A stretch of 64,000 bases of DNA, taken from contig NW_021167082.1 in assembly GCF_003711515.1 (NCBI RefSeq), positions 1,915,691-1,979,690 of the forward strand, read 5' to 3'. Numbering within the stretch: position 1 is the stretch's first letter; the number at the start of each line of letters is the position of its first letter. The notes beneath the pieces are model-generated. The model did not search any database, was not told the DNA's origin, and worked only from the letters and a program-made list of their open reading frames with translations. Both the position numbers and the translations under genes were made by a program. Shown in pieces: positions 46,929 to 58,055 of the stretch. The stretch is from Sodiomyces alkalinus F11 (taxonomy: Eukaryota > Ascomycota > Sordariomycetes > Glomerellales > Plectosphaerellaceae).

Positions 46929-49347
46929 ATGTTTTCGGAATGTAAGCCTGGAGCAATCCCCCGTTCCCCTCTTCTTCTTCATTTCTGTGCCTTCTTTTTT
47001 CTTTCCCCTCACGTACTGTCATATTGGGATACGGCTCTGACTCTTATATTGGCCAGATGCGTCAAAGTTTCTTGCGCAGTCGCAAAGCAGAATCTCGAAC
47101 TTGGACCAAGCCGATAACGCCGACAGTCCATTTCGACCAGCACCCGACCGAGCATCACGCCCCTCGCGAAATCCCGCCGCCCGATCGTTCTTGTCCCGGG
47201 CTTATGCGGGAAATCCCTATCAAACGTATCAGACAGGAGGCTCGCGGTTTGGTCATCTCGGCTTTGCGTCTCGCTTGTCAGCTGCCCGGGAAGACGCCCC
47301 GCTGTTCCACAGCGCTCTCAACGAGTATGGAGAGGACGATGACGAGGAGGAAAGGGACCGCGAGGCCGCCGATTTGTTCGCCCTGCAGAGGTCTCGTCGT
47401 GTGGCCGCCGCCAGCAAGCTTGCCGAAAGCTCAGAGACTGAGCCGGATGGGAGCCGCGGTTCCCTAGACCAGAGTGAGGATGCTGGTCACCAAGGCCAGA
47501 CGTACAGCCACATTAGGGGATCGCGGAGAGGCATCCGCAGCAGTTGGAACGGCACCAAAAGCACTAGCGGCCGTGGGAAAGGCCAGGGGACCATCGACGA
47601 GGAGGCTGAAGAGGACACCCATGACTCGGGGGCCCTAGCTAGCCCTCATGGTTTTGGGGCGGATCCTAAGATGGTTGACGTGGGGTTGGACTCCCACATC
47701 GAGTACGACGATCCGCCGGCGTCTTTGACAGGCGACGCCGACGCCGATGCCGATGAGAGTCCCCCGGCGTTCCAGAAGTTCGCCGGAGGGGCGGAACGTG
47801 ATAGTTTCCTCTTACGGCGGGAACCACCTCAAAGATCAATGTACGATGAGGCACGGCGTGGCAGCTCCGATGACGACGATGCTCTTCCGGCCACAGTGCC
47901 GCTCGCCGAAGGGGACATCTTCAAGTACGACCCGTTCTTCGCCTGGCTTTTCCTCATCCTCCTTGCCGCTCTTCTGTCGACCTTCGTGTTGGTTTGGCTG
48001 CATACTTCCACGAGGAAAGGGATGGGCGATACGATATACACGACCCTGCGGGCCTCTTTCCACATGCTTGCCGTCGACACCGTCGTATCTGTCATGGTGG
48101 CACTTCTCTGGCTTGCGGCCCTGCGCTCCTTCGCTCGGCCATTGACCGGACTTATCGTCATCGCCGTGCCGGTTATCATGGCGAGCTTCTCCATCTACGC
48201 CTTCGTCTCAAGTTTCAAAGGGACAACCAAAGGCGCGAGTTTTCAGGATCGGGCGTTGCGGTGGGCATCCGTCGTCCCTGCCGCCGCTTGTGTCGTCTGG
48301 GTCTTCCTCGTCGTCAGAGCGCGTCATAGCATCCGCCAGGCCGTCGAGATTCTCGAGTTTTCCAGCCGCATCCTCGCTGCCAACTCAGCCTTGGTGGTCC
48401 TCGGCTTCGGCTGTCTAGTCCTCATTGTGGCCTGGACCTGGATGTGGATGGGCATGTTCACGCGCATCTTCCTGGGCGGGTACTTCTCCAAGTCCATGGC
48501 CAAGTTCGTGATCAGCGTCTCTAGCTGGTGGTTGGGCGTCTGGTTCGTCCTCATGTATATGTGGTCCGTGGGCGTCATCAACTCGGTGCAGCGCGCAACC
48601 ACGGCGGCCACCGTCTCTCAGTGGTATTTTCATCGCATGGCTGCCCCAGCGCCTTCGTCCAACGAGATCGTGTCGGCCGCCTTCAGCCATGCGGTGACGA
48701 CCGTATTCGGCAGCATCTGCCAGCAGACGTTCCTGGCCCTCCTGGTCCGGACGCCGCTCCTCGTGCTACCGAGAAGCCTTGCCGGCATACTTGAAGCAAT
48801 CAGCTCCCGCATCGTACCGACGCCCATATCTGCGCTTACGAACCCCCTGACCATAACCTACGGCGCCATACATTCCCAGAACCTCAACACGGCGGCTCGC
48901 GGCCTCAGCAGGTTAGATTTCCTCTCCCCCGGACGACCCACGACTACCTTGACACCACACGTTTTCCTGTCGTCCCTACGGGGCTCGCGGTCGCCTACAC
49001 TACCATACCGGTTGTCCAAGATGCTTCTTTACGCGACACGATTCATTATGGCCACGGCGCTGGGTTTCGCGGGCTGGGTCATGACGGCGAAACAGCTGCG
49101 GATCGCCGCGTCGGACGGCATGGGCCTCAGGGGCTCGGCGTACGCTTACGTTGTGGGCATAGTGGCCAGCTTCATCGGGTTCTCGATTATGGGTGCCATG
49201 GAGAACATTTTGAGCGGCATCGTGGACGCCGCGATTATTTGCTATGGTAGTGAGAAGTTGATGAGAACCGGGACGGGAGGCTACTGCATGGAAGCAGCCT
49301 ATCTCTTCGGCGAGAGAAGGCGAGACGAAGGACGAGGTCTGCCTTGA
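46929..49347 (+). CDS. Choline transporter-like (CTL/Pns1 family) membrane protein
   Basis: Two exons: a 13-nt first coding exon (46,929-46,941, MFSE plus one base) and 47,057-49,347, together 767 aa. The joined start MFSEYASKFLAQSQSRIS matches the usual MFSEYASRFLAQSQSR start of this fungal family, which settles the tiny exon. Residues to about 290 are hydrophilic and acidic. About ten TM segments follow, containing the CTL signatures (WTWMWMGMFTRIF, VSSWWLGVWFVLMYMWSVG, TVSQWYFHR, FGSICQQTF, ICYGSEKLMR). The family includes human choline transporters CTL1-5 and yeast Pns1, whose substrate in fungi is not settled. It is likely a plasma-membrane or vacuolar protein. Confidence 0.9.
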
Positions 49348-49797
49348 TACTCCTTGGACTCTCCGGACGCCCCCCCTTTTTTCCTTTCTTCTTTTTTTCC
49401 CTTTTTCTCTTCTTGGGACACATGGGATGCGCTTTGGTTTCTTGACAGGTATTGATTTGTCAACTAGCGATTTTCTGTTGCGGTATTCCGGATGGAAACT
49501 CATCATCAGCCTGGCGATTCACGGGTAATGGGCGGCGTTTTATCTCGGTAGACTGAACCTGAACACAACATACATATCAGACACGCACTTGCTACAGCTG
49601 TGTGCAGGGGAGTTTGTGCACACGCAGAATATTGAATATCGGGGCCAGATTCAGCTGTGTATCATCGGCTAAGCATCCTAGACGCCGTGCTTGCATTGTC
49701 GTGTCGGGGCGTTTTTAAATCATCTCGTAAGGCCTACAGTTTGTCGTAAACCCGGCCCTCCTCCCTGAATTGTAAGACATTTTTGTAGCAAGCAGCC
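49348..49797. other. Convergent intergenic region
   Basis: 3' flanks of the CTL gene (+) and SLH1 (-), with a T-rich run at 49,373-49,412. No gene was seen. Confidence 0.6.
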
Positions 49798-52700
49798 TCA
49801 AACCGACCCCGATCCTCCCGCAGCACCATCTACGATGGCTTTACCTTTGCCCTTCTCCTTGTCCACATCATCGTCCACAGTCGGCGGCACCGGAATATCT
49901 AAGCCCCTCACACGGTACTCGAGCCCGATGTACGCGTCGCTAACAACCAAGACGTCTAGCTTGCGCCCCTGAACGCTCTCGGGGAGTTTTATGGTCGTTC
50001 TCGCTGTAGGCCTGGCGCCTACCAGGAGACCTCCTTCTCCCCCGGCATTACCGCCACCACTACTACCACCGTCACCACCAATACGCCCTCCACCTCCTCC
50101 TCCTCTTCCTCCTCTTCCTCCTCTTCCTCCTCTTCCTCTCGCCCCACCTCGTCCTACGCCAGCCTTTCCCTTCTTCCCTTGATCATTTCGCCCCCGATAG
50201 GCTCCCGAACCCCAGCCAACGCGTTTGACGGCCATGACCTCGTCGTTGGCAACATCACCCACGATGACAAACCAGCCTTCGGTTTGCGGCTTGGGGAAGC
50301 GAGGGGCAAAGATGCGCGCATCACGCTCCGTCAGGCGGTTGAGGCGACGCAGCTCGACGGAGAGGCCCTGGGAAGTGACCGAACCGTCGGGGACGGAGAC
50401 TGCCACGTTGGGGAGCGCCGCTACGGCCTTGGAGAACCCCGCGTGCTTGGCTCGCGGGACACCCAGGCCGGCGGCGAGCTGTGAGAGCTTCTCGTTCGGC
50501 GTGGCGCTGATGGTCGCGAGCGGGATCGACTTCTTCTTGTCATCCTCCTTCGAGGCGGCGTCGTCCAAGTCGAACCCAGGGAGGATGGACGCAGGGGGGT
50601 CGGTGGGCCAGCGGGCCGATTTGACGCACTGCAGCAGCGTCACCATCTGCAAACACGAGGACAAGTAGCCTAGCTCGGCGAAGACATCGATGGAAGCCTG
50701 AATAATACGGATGGCTTGGTCCAGGACGGACGTCTGGTCACCTATGTAGTCGGATATGGGAAGGCTGACGCGGGAGAAGTGCGCTTGTAGCAGGAGGAAG
50801 GCCTTGACGTGAGGGTCCCACATGGGGAGGCCGAAGTTGGTGGCGGGCAATGGGAGGTTTCGGGAGAGCTCGGCATTGATGAGGTCCTCGTTGTGGCGGA
50901 CGGGCAGTTCGTCGTACTCGGCCGCCCGGGACATCCAGGAGAGCACGTCGAAGAAGGATGCCCGCGGCGCGGCATGGCGGGCGAGGTATCGTATCGTCCT
51001 GTGCGAGAGGTAGTAGTAGGACATGATCTTACCCAGCGGTGTCGAATCGACGTCGCCATTGGGGTAGACCTCGACACACTTCGACTTGGCCAACTCTGCC
51101 AGCGACTTGTCGACCATGTCGATCATGAACTCGTTGGCGAGGCGCTGCGCAGTGACGCTGTTGTGGTCCTCCGCCGTGATTTCCAGACCGTAGTAGGACG
51201 GGTTCTTGTGCAGCCGGCGGAAGAAGAAGGTCCATGTCAGATAGTCCAGAGCATCCTGTTTAGTGACGACGGTCTCGGCCGACACCTCGGCGCACAAATG
51301 GTCGTCCAACACGGCGTGGAGCGACGATTCGACGGGGAAGCCTTTGTGCAGGAAATGTTTATAAAAATCCTTCTTCGCATCCTGGGTGAAGATACGTGCC
51401 ACCCCTGAATTGTCAAACTGCGGCCGACCGGCTCGTCCCATCATCTGTAGCACGTCAGTCAGGTCCATGTCTCTGTAGCCCTCGATCTTGGCGTCGTAGA
51501 ACTGTGTTCCCTTGACGACGACCAGGTGTGCCGGCAAGTTAACACCCCAGGCGAGGGTACTCGTCGCGATGAGGATTTGGACTTTGTTGTTGAGGAACAG
51601 CTCTTCGGCCAACTGGCGGTCCGATTCGACCAAGCCGGCGTGATGGAGTCCGATACCAAAACTTATGGCCTCCTTCAACGCGTCGTCCTTGACTCGAGTC
51701 AGGTTGAGTTGAAGGTCGTCTTCGTTCATATGGAGGAACCGGCGGGGATCGTCCTCCATGCCACACAGGTTGATGAGGTCCTTGGCAGTGAGACGGGTCT
51801 GCCGACGAGAAGGCACAAAGACGATAACGGGTTTGTCGGGACTGTGGGTTTTGACGGCGAGGAAAGTCGGTCTATTCATGGACTGCATCAGCGGGCAGAA
51901 GCCCCTAACCTCGGGGAAGCCGTCAATGTAGATCTCAAGAGGAACCGGTCGAACAGAATGGCGGAAATTGAAGAGCCCGCCCTCCTTTACACCGAGCCAG
52001 TTGCCTAGATCCGTAGCGTTGGCACAGGCTGTGGACATGCCCAAGAGACGGACCGTGTTGTTGGTCGATGCGGCAATGTAATTCATTCCTGGAGACACGA
52101 CAGATTGTCAGCCGAGCGGAGAAAGCCCAGGGGTCCGAGAAGATAGAGAAGAAGCATGTCGCTGACAGGGTTCACTCACGAGAGACGATAATCTCCAGGA
52201 TAGGACCTCGGTCGCCGGCGAGGAGATGGATCTCGTCAATAATGACGAGACTGACTTGGCGCACATAGCCACGGGTTTGCCAGCTTCGAGAGATTCCGTC
52301 CCACTTCTCCGGGGTTGTAATGATCACGTCGGCATCCTTGATGGTCCGGGTATCGGGCGTGTTGTCACCTAGGTCAAGTTAGCTGGGTTCCAATACGACT
52401 TTCTTGGCTGGGGTTTCTACATAGAATCCATTCAACGACCACTACTTACCAGTCAGCTCGACAAGCTTCAGCCCGAGCGGTTTCGCGAGTCGAGCACCCC
52501 AGTCTTTTACACGCTCTCGTACAAGAGCCTTCATCGGGGCAATGTATACGACCTTCGAACCGGGACGCTCTCTAAAAGCCCACCACATAGCAAGCTCTGC
52601 AGCGACCGTCTTGCCACTCCCCGTCGGTGATCCCAGGAGTACATTGGCCGGCGTATGATAGAGTGTGTGGAAGATCTGCGTCTGCATGGGGTTGAAGAAT

Positions 52701-55700
52701 TGGAATCGTTGGCCATAGATCTCCTCCAGCGCAGGGTTCTTGAGGGCCGTGACGGGTAAAGGCTGCAAGTCCAGCAGGTCCGTCCAGAAGCTTTCGGTGT
52801 CCGGCCGGATGAGCTGCTGAAACGAGACGGGCGTTACGGTTTCCGCACCGAGCCATCTGTCTGATACGGCACGCACGTAGATTTGCGTAGGCAGAGGGTC
52901 CGACAAGGGAATGGTGAAGTTGAGCTCATGGTCATCGTTGAGCTTCCTCCTGGTAAGAATGAAGAACTCGTGATGATAGATCTCGGACGTCTCGGAGTTC
53001 TCTACCCAGATGTAATACGACTCGGACGTTCCGTGGATTTGGTCGTTCCAACGGAAATCCGGGGTGATGTACAGCTTGATTCGCAGCACGTCACGGTTCA
53101 GGGGGGCAATCTCGGCCTCGACACTGACGGTCGGGAAGTTGTTGAGGATCTTTGCAATCGTCTTACCGGCCCCATGGTTATGCACGAGCCCGCCAATCTC
53201 TGCCGGTTCCATGTCCCGCATGGCCTCAACGGACAGGGAGTCCTTTGAATCGAGATTGTTGAGTACGGGCTTAGGCAAGTTAAATTGATGGAGAGGGTGC
53301 TGGAAGGGCCATATGCGCCTCTCGATGGACTTGGCTAGGGTCAGGAGAACGAGGCACTGGTGGCCCCATCTTCGGTTGAGCGCGATCATGAAGAGCGCTC
53401 TGCAAATCCTACCAGACTGTTGAGCCACGTAGTTAAGATCATTGCCAAGAGCAAAGTCCTCGGGCTGTGCCCTCGAGATGTAGGCCTGAAGCAGGATGTT
53501 GGTCTTGGTCTGAGGAGTGTCGATGCCGCCGTCCACGGCGCAAGGGACGTTGTCCCTGAGATGAGACAACTCCTTGCTCTCGGTGTCTCTGGATTGTATG
53601 TTGTCAAACTCGCCACTCATGCTCATCATCTTGAGGACGTCGGCCTCGGTGGCCTGGGGCTGCATCATGGTGTTGAAAACCTGTATGCTGGTGTGGAGGA
53701 TGTAGTACTGGCTGGCGATACGGCCAATGTCCTTGCTGCGCAGCTCTTCAGTTACCTCGTTGAAGATGATCATCTGGCACTGCTGCAGCGTCCTCGCAGC
53801 CTGGATGGCGAGCTTCCGTCTCCTCTGGACCAGGGTCGGGTCATCCCGAATCTCGGCCCATTCGATGCCGTATGCCATAGGACTTCGCTGCATCCTGACG
53901 AACAGATACGAGTATCCGATCCACTGCACCGCCTCGGGGATCGAAGTGACAGTGCCCAGCGCGATTTCCGCGTTCAAATTGTCGACCAGCTTGGACGAAA
54001 ACTTGGACTCGATGGGCTGCTGTTCTGTGACTGCCGTGAGGTAGTGGTGAAGCTTGTCGTGAGTGGTGCAGATCATACCGATACCGACATCCTCGAACTG
54101 CGGGCGACCGGCACGGCCGAAGATCTGGAGTACGTCCAGGATACCGAGATCGACGAACTTGCCGTCCTGCGCGCTGTACACCTGCGTGCCCTTGATGACG
54201 ACGGCGGCGGCAGGCAAGTTAACACCCCAGGCAAGGGTTGCTGTACAGCAGAGGACCTTGATAACGCCTTCGCCAAAGAGACGCTCGATGAGGTTCCTGT
54301 CGGACCGAGCCATGCCGGCGTGGTGAACACCCAGTCCCTTGGGGATCAACTCGCGCAGATCCCTCGCCTTGGAGGACTTCATGTCTCGGAGAGCATTATC
54401 GTAGTTGGGATGCCCAGACGGGTCGAAGAGGTCCACGCAGAAATCCTCGGTCGCCTTTTGGTGAAGCATCTTGGCGGTGAGGAGGGTGTCACGTCGCGAA
54501 TGGACGAATACCATGACCTGATGGCCATGCTGAAGCATCTCCCTTACCTTCTCGAAGGCGACGGTGTCCAGGTTGTCCTTGGACTGTCTCGAGCCCGCCT
54601 TCCCCTTGACACCGATGAAATGCTGTTCCAGGGGGACAGGTCGAAACGATGCATCAAAGTAAAATAGGCCCATGTAGCGGTTCACCTTCAAAAAGTCGGC
54701 CACGTCGATGTAGTTTGGCAATGTCGCACTGAGACCGACAATACGGATGAGGGATTGGGTGCTCTCGACTTGGCGCTCGGTTCTCGCGACAAGAGACTCG
54801 AGGACAGCACCTCGCTCGTCGTGGAGCATGTGCACCTCGTCAATGATCAGCAGCCTGACTTTCTGCACCAACTCGGTATCGCCGGTGCCCTTGCGCGTGA
54901 CAACGTCCCACTTCTCGGGGGTGGTTACGATGACTTGGGTTTGCACAATCTCCGACTTGGTCAAATGCATATCTCCCGTGTACTCGCGGCACTTGATCCC
55001 CAGCCAGGCCAGGCGCGTCCCGAGCTTCTCGGTGACTTCAGCCGCCAGCGCCTTCATGGGAGCAACGTAGACGATCTTGAAGTCGGCCATGTCCACGGCA
55101 AACTCGGTGGTAGCCGTGTCCTCTATGGGATTGGGGGTGCAGTAATGCCCGATGGTTTGCAAGATGGTGAGCATGGCGGCGTCCGTTTTACCCTAGACGG
55201 ACGAAATAATGAGTAAAAAAAACCAGGGGACAACCGCTACTTCTGTACTTACAGCACCAGTGGGAGCGCAGATGAGCATGTTCTCGTTGGTCCTGTAGGC
55301 CACAGAGTGGACTAAGCTCTGCATGCGGTTGAGCGTCTTGTAGCCCTTGAAAGTGTTCCGGCACAAGCCATCCATGTCGGCTATCCTGACAAGCGTTTGG
55401 CCCGGTGCAAGGCCAGTTTTCTTCCCAGCCGGGATGGAATACTCCTCGTATTTGTCAAATAATTTTCTCTCGCTGCCTTGTGGCAGGGCATATTTACGAC
55501 CGGAATGGCTCAGGCTATTGCCAGCATCGTGGGCCTTGAAGACGTGGGGGTACTGGGGTTCTCGGGCAAACCTAGGCGCAAGGGCGGCGTTTTTATGCTC
55601 GTAGTCCTGCATCCTCAAAGCCTCCTCTCTCTCTTCTCTGGTAAGAATCCTCTTACTGGCGGAATGTTCTGGTACAGAGATTTGCCGAGAAGTGGCCGCT

Positions 55701-56158
55701 GTGACGATCTCGGATCGGTGTGCCAGAAGTTCGATAATGAAGTCAAGGTCATCCAGGCCAACAAGATCAGTGAGCTGAGATTGGAGTCCATCGTCTCCTT
55801 GTTCCGCTGTCAAAACACCAATAATTTGATTTTGCAAGGAGTCACTGGAGAGGCCATTCTTCATAGCAAGGGCGGAGCATTTGCTCACAAACCATTCCGC
55901 ACCATAAGGGGCATCTCCATCGGGACCAACATCCGGGGCATCAAGATAGTCGCTACTATAATCGTCTTCGTCGTCAACTGAGATGAAATCCCAGACGTCT
56001 TGCGCAGTATTGCCGGATGAGTAGCCCTCATTCTCATCATCGAAGTCCAGGGGCGACGGGTCGGAAGGGGGTAACTTCAGACCAGCCAAGGCAGATTTCA
56101 TGGCTTCAAACTGAGCACGCCATTGAGCCTCTGCTGCGTCTAAGCCGTTGGGAGCCAT
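49798..56158 (-). CDS. slh1: Slh1/ASCC3-type tandem Ski2-like RNA helicase (RQT complex)
   Basis: Exons 56,158-55,253, 55,192-52,450, 52,368-52,180 and 52,088-49,798 give 2,042 aa with GT-AG introns of 60, 81 and 91 nt. Two complete helicase cassettes are present. The first has Walker A PTGAGKT (about 299-305, split by intron 1) and DEVH (420-423); the second has GSPTGSGKT (1156-1164) and DEIH (1261-1264). Each is followed by winged-helix and Sec63 modules. Intact motifs in both cassettes and the N-terminus favour Slh1/Mug81/ASCC3 over the splicing helicase Brr2. Slh1 is the ATPase of the ribosome-quality-control trigger complex that dissociates collided, ubiquitinated ribosomes in the cytosol. 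An unusual Gly/Arg-rich insertion (about residues 1906-1969) interrupts the last Sec63 beta domain. Brr2 remains a less likely alternative. Confidence 0.92.
50020..50209 (-). repeat. RGG-coding tandem repeat inside SLH1
   Basis: Tandem 9-bp units (CCTCTTCCT on the plus strand) at about 50,099-50,137 encode GRG/GRGG repeats, followed by a Gly-rich run. Length-variable tracts of this type often differ between strains. Confidence 0.8.
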
Positions 56159-56185
56159 GATGGGGTCGAAAATTTGAGACGAGTG

Positions 56186-56231
56186 TGTTTGCGTTTGCGT
56201 TTGCGTTTGCGTTTGCGTTTGCGTTTGCGTT
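56186..56231. repeat. Hexanucleotide repeat (GTTTGC)n in the SLH1 5' leader
   Basis: About seven head-to-tail GTTTGC units (GCAAAC on the transcript strand) begin 28 bp upstream of the SLH1 ATG. Confidence 0.9.
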
Positions 56232-56805
56232 CAGAGGAGACCGAGGAGATCGAAGACTAAAGAAGGTAAAATAGTTTGCGAGTTGAAAAAGAAACAACAC
56301 AAAGACGTCCCTATGATCCCTGTCTAGATGGCGTTCTCTGTCTTGCTTTATAAAAAAGATTGAGGCTCACGACAAAGCGGTTTCAACGTCCAGAACTTGG
56401 ACGTTGACTGACAACTTAAACAGGAGAAGCCGATGAAAGAAGCTGATGGAAGTCACGGATACATCGGTGATAGAGACCGGACAAACGAGTCATCCGGGGA
56501 AGCCTACCTCACTGGAACAATTACATCTTAAAGTACCGTAATCACTCAACAAATAGGACGAGTGGTAGCGCCTTGGCGCCCCATAAAACCTCAGCCCCAG
56601 CCAATCATTAAGGCTTCCGGCACTATAGTGTACATAAGACACTTGAGCCTCAATATCAGATGCAAGGTATTTTGGTACAATGACGTCTAGTATTGTATTA
56701 GTCATCACTGTCGGAAAAAAGAGGACCCGTTAGGATCCAGGCGAAACACAGTCTGACGTTTACTTTGGGTTACGGCAGGGATGTAGAATCCGGCGCTAGC
56801 GTTCG

Positions 56806-56887
56806 TGTTGAACTATATATACCTCAAGAAGTACCTACATATTAGAGGATTCTCTTTTGGTGTAGTAGTACGTTTTTGAGTGTAATA
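56806..56887 (+). repeat. Left LTR of the TRIM-like element
   Basis: 82 bp, direct repeat of 57,095-57,176; TSD GTTCG on its outer side. Confidence 0.75.
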
Positions 56888-57094
56888 GTTATGAGCCCGG
56901 GAGGAATACGCTAGTGTATTCCTGGAACCTCCGCTGCTAGCCATCCGTTCCCGTTCGAAACCCAGCTAAGGAGATGCCTTAAATAAGCTTTAGTGCCCTA
57001 GAAGACCGCTTATACGAAATAAGCCGTGTCGATACAAGTGTGTTTCCAGTCAGCCTTTAAGCACGAAGATTATCCTTATACAGGCTAGGGGGTG

Positions 57095-57176
57095 TGTTAA
57101 ACTATATATACCTTAAAAAGTACCTACACATTAGAGGATTCTCTTTTGGTGTAGTAGTACGTTTTTGAGTGTAATA
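57095..57176 (+). repeat. Right LTR of the TRIM-like element
   Basis: 82 bp, direct repeat of 56,806-56,887; followed by TSD GTTCG at 57,177-57,181. Confidence 0.75.
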
Positions 57177-57206
57177 GTTCGTCCTATTTGTTGGGTTATT
57201 ACGGTA

Positions 57207-58055
57207 TGTGTACTTTATACAATTCATTCCGTACCTTGGGTAAGGTACCTTCTTGAACAACGCAGAATTAACACCTAAGTAATTACCTCCCTTGCGAAGC
57301 TGCCCGAGGAAGAGAGAGAGGAAAGAGCAGAATTAAAGAGTACTCTAATTAGAAGCCTGTCCGAGGATCTGGCCCAGAACGCCCCATTACTATTAGGTGG
57401 TACGGAGTACTATGCTGGTTACCTTATACGTAGAGCTCCATGATCGGGCAAGGTACATAAGGTCGTGGCAATCTCCAGGTTGTCAAGGTAAAACAAGGAG
57501 GAAACCGGGACCTAGTTAGGTAAGGTAGGTTTAGGTAAGTTCGAGGAGATTCGGAATTTTGGTGTCTTCCGTCGGGACTACGAAGTACGAAGTGGCTGAA
57601 GCCTCGTGGAGTAAGGGCAGCGTGCATGTGATGCTGGGTACGGACGGAGTATGTACGAGTACAGGGGTACTTGTAGAACGTCAACCGTTACCCTCTCGGA
57701 ACCCCTCTGTCCCTTTCCCCTATGACCATTCAGCGTCTCTACCGCATCCAGCCTGCCTCTAATAACTACCACCCTCTTCTTTCTTTTTATCTACAAAGCT
57801 CGCGGATACTTCCCCGACAGATTAGACGACTCAATACATCCAGCCGACGATTGACACTCAGGCCCCTTCTTGGAATAACGTTTCCTGTCACCCGTAAGGA
57901 TCGCGCTCCCCCCTCCTTCCAGCCCTTTCAGACCGCCACTCCATCAAAGCCACGGAGTGCAGAGCTGCCTAGGCAGTTAATCAGACGGTCCATTGGCAGG
58001 GCACGTCTGGACTTATTTTGCTAACTACCTTAGAACTCTTTTTTACTCTAAGACC
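57207..58055. promoter_or_regulatory. YKT6 upstream region
   Basis: Contains TAAGGTACCTT (57,241-57,251), TACGGAGTAC (57,401-57,410) and a pyrimidine-rich leader. A 100-codon frame (57,722-58,024) ends 31 nt before the YKT6 start codon and may be an upstream ORF within the leader, or chance. Confidence 0.45.

Larger units (their letters stand above)
56806..57176 (+). mobile_element. Miniature LTR retroelement (TRIM-like), 371 bp
   Basis: Two 82-bp direct repeats (56,806-56,887 and 57,095-57,176) start TGTT and end TAATA. They are flanked by a perfect 5-bp duplication GTTCG (56,801-56,805 and 57,177-57,181). The 207-bp interior has no ORF; a purine-rich run (AGGGGGTG) precedes the right repeat, as a polypurine tract would. 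The repeats differ only at a few positions, all transitions (G/A, C/T). These are the structural marks of a terminal-repeat retrotransposon in miniature. Orientation is set by the purine tract and is tentative. Confidence 0.75.
56534..57206. mobile_element. Putative foldback element (MITE-like) carrying a nested TRIM
   Basis: Arms 56,534-56,561 and 57,179-57,206 are inverted copies matching at 26 of 28 positions (TACCGTAAT...CAACAAATAGGACGA); weaker similarity may extend outward. With the 371-bp TRIM removed, about 240 bp remains between the arms. No coding capacity was seen. Outer target duplications were not identified, so the true ends are uncertain. Confidence 0.55.

Noticed and set aside
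53360..54667. 435-codon plus-strand frame
   Set aside because: Antisense to SLH1 exon 2; its length reflects codon bias of the helicase gene.
56890..56975. Possible tRNA or SINE head within the TRIM interior (B-box-like GTTCGAAAC near 56,953)
   Set aside because: No convincing A box, cloverleaf or 3' tail; the direct repeats and target duplication explain the structure better.
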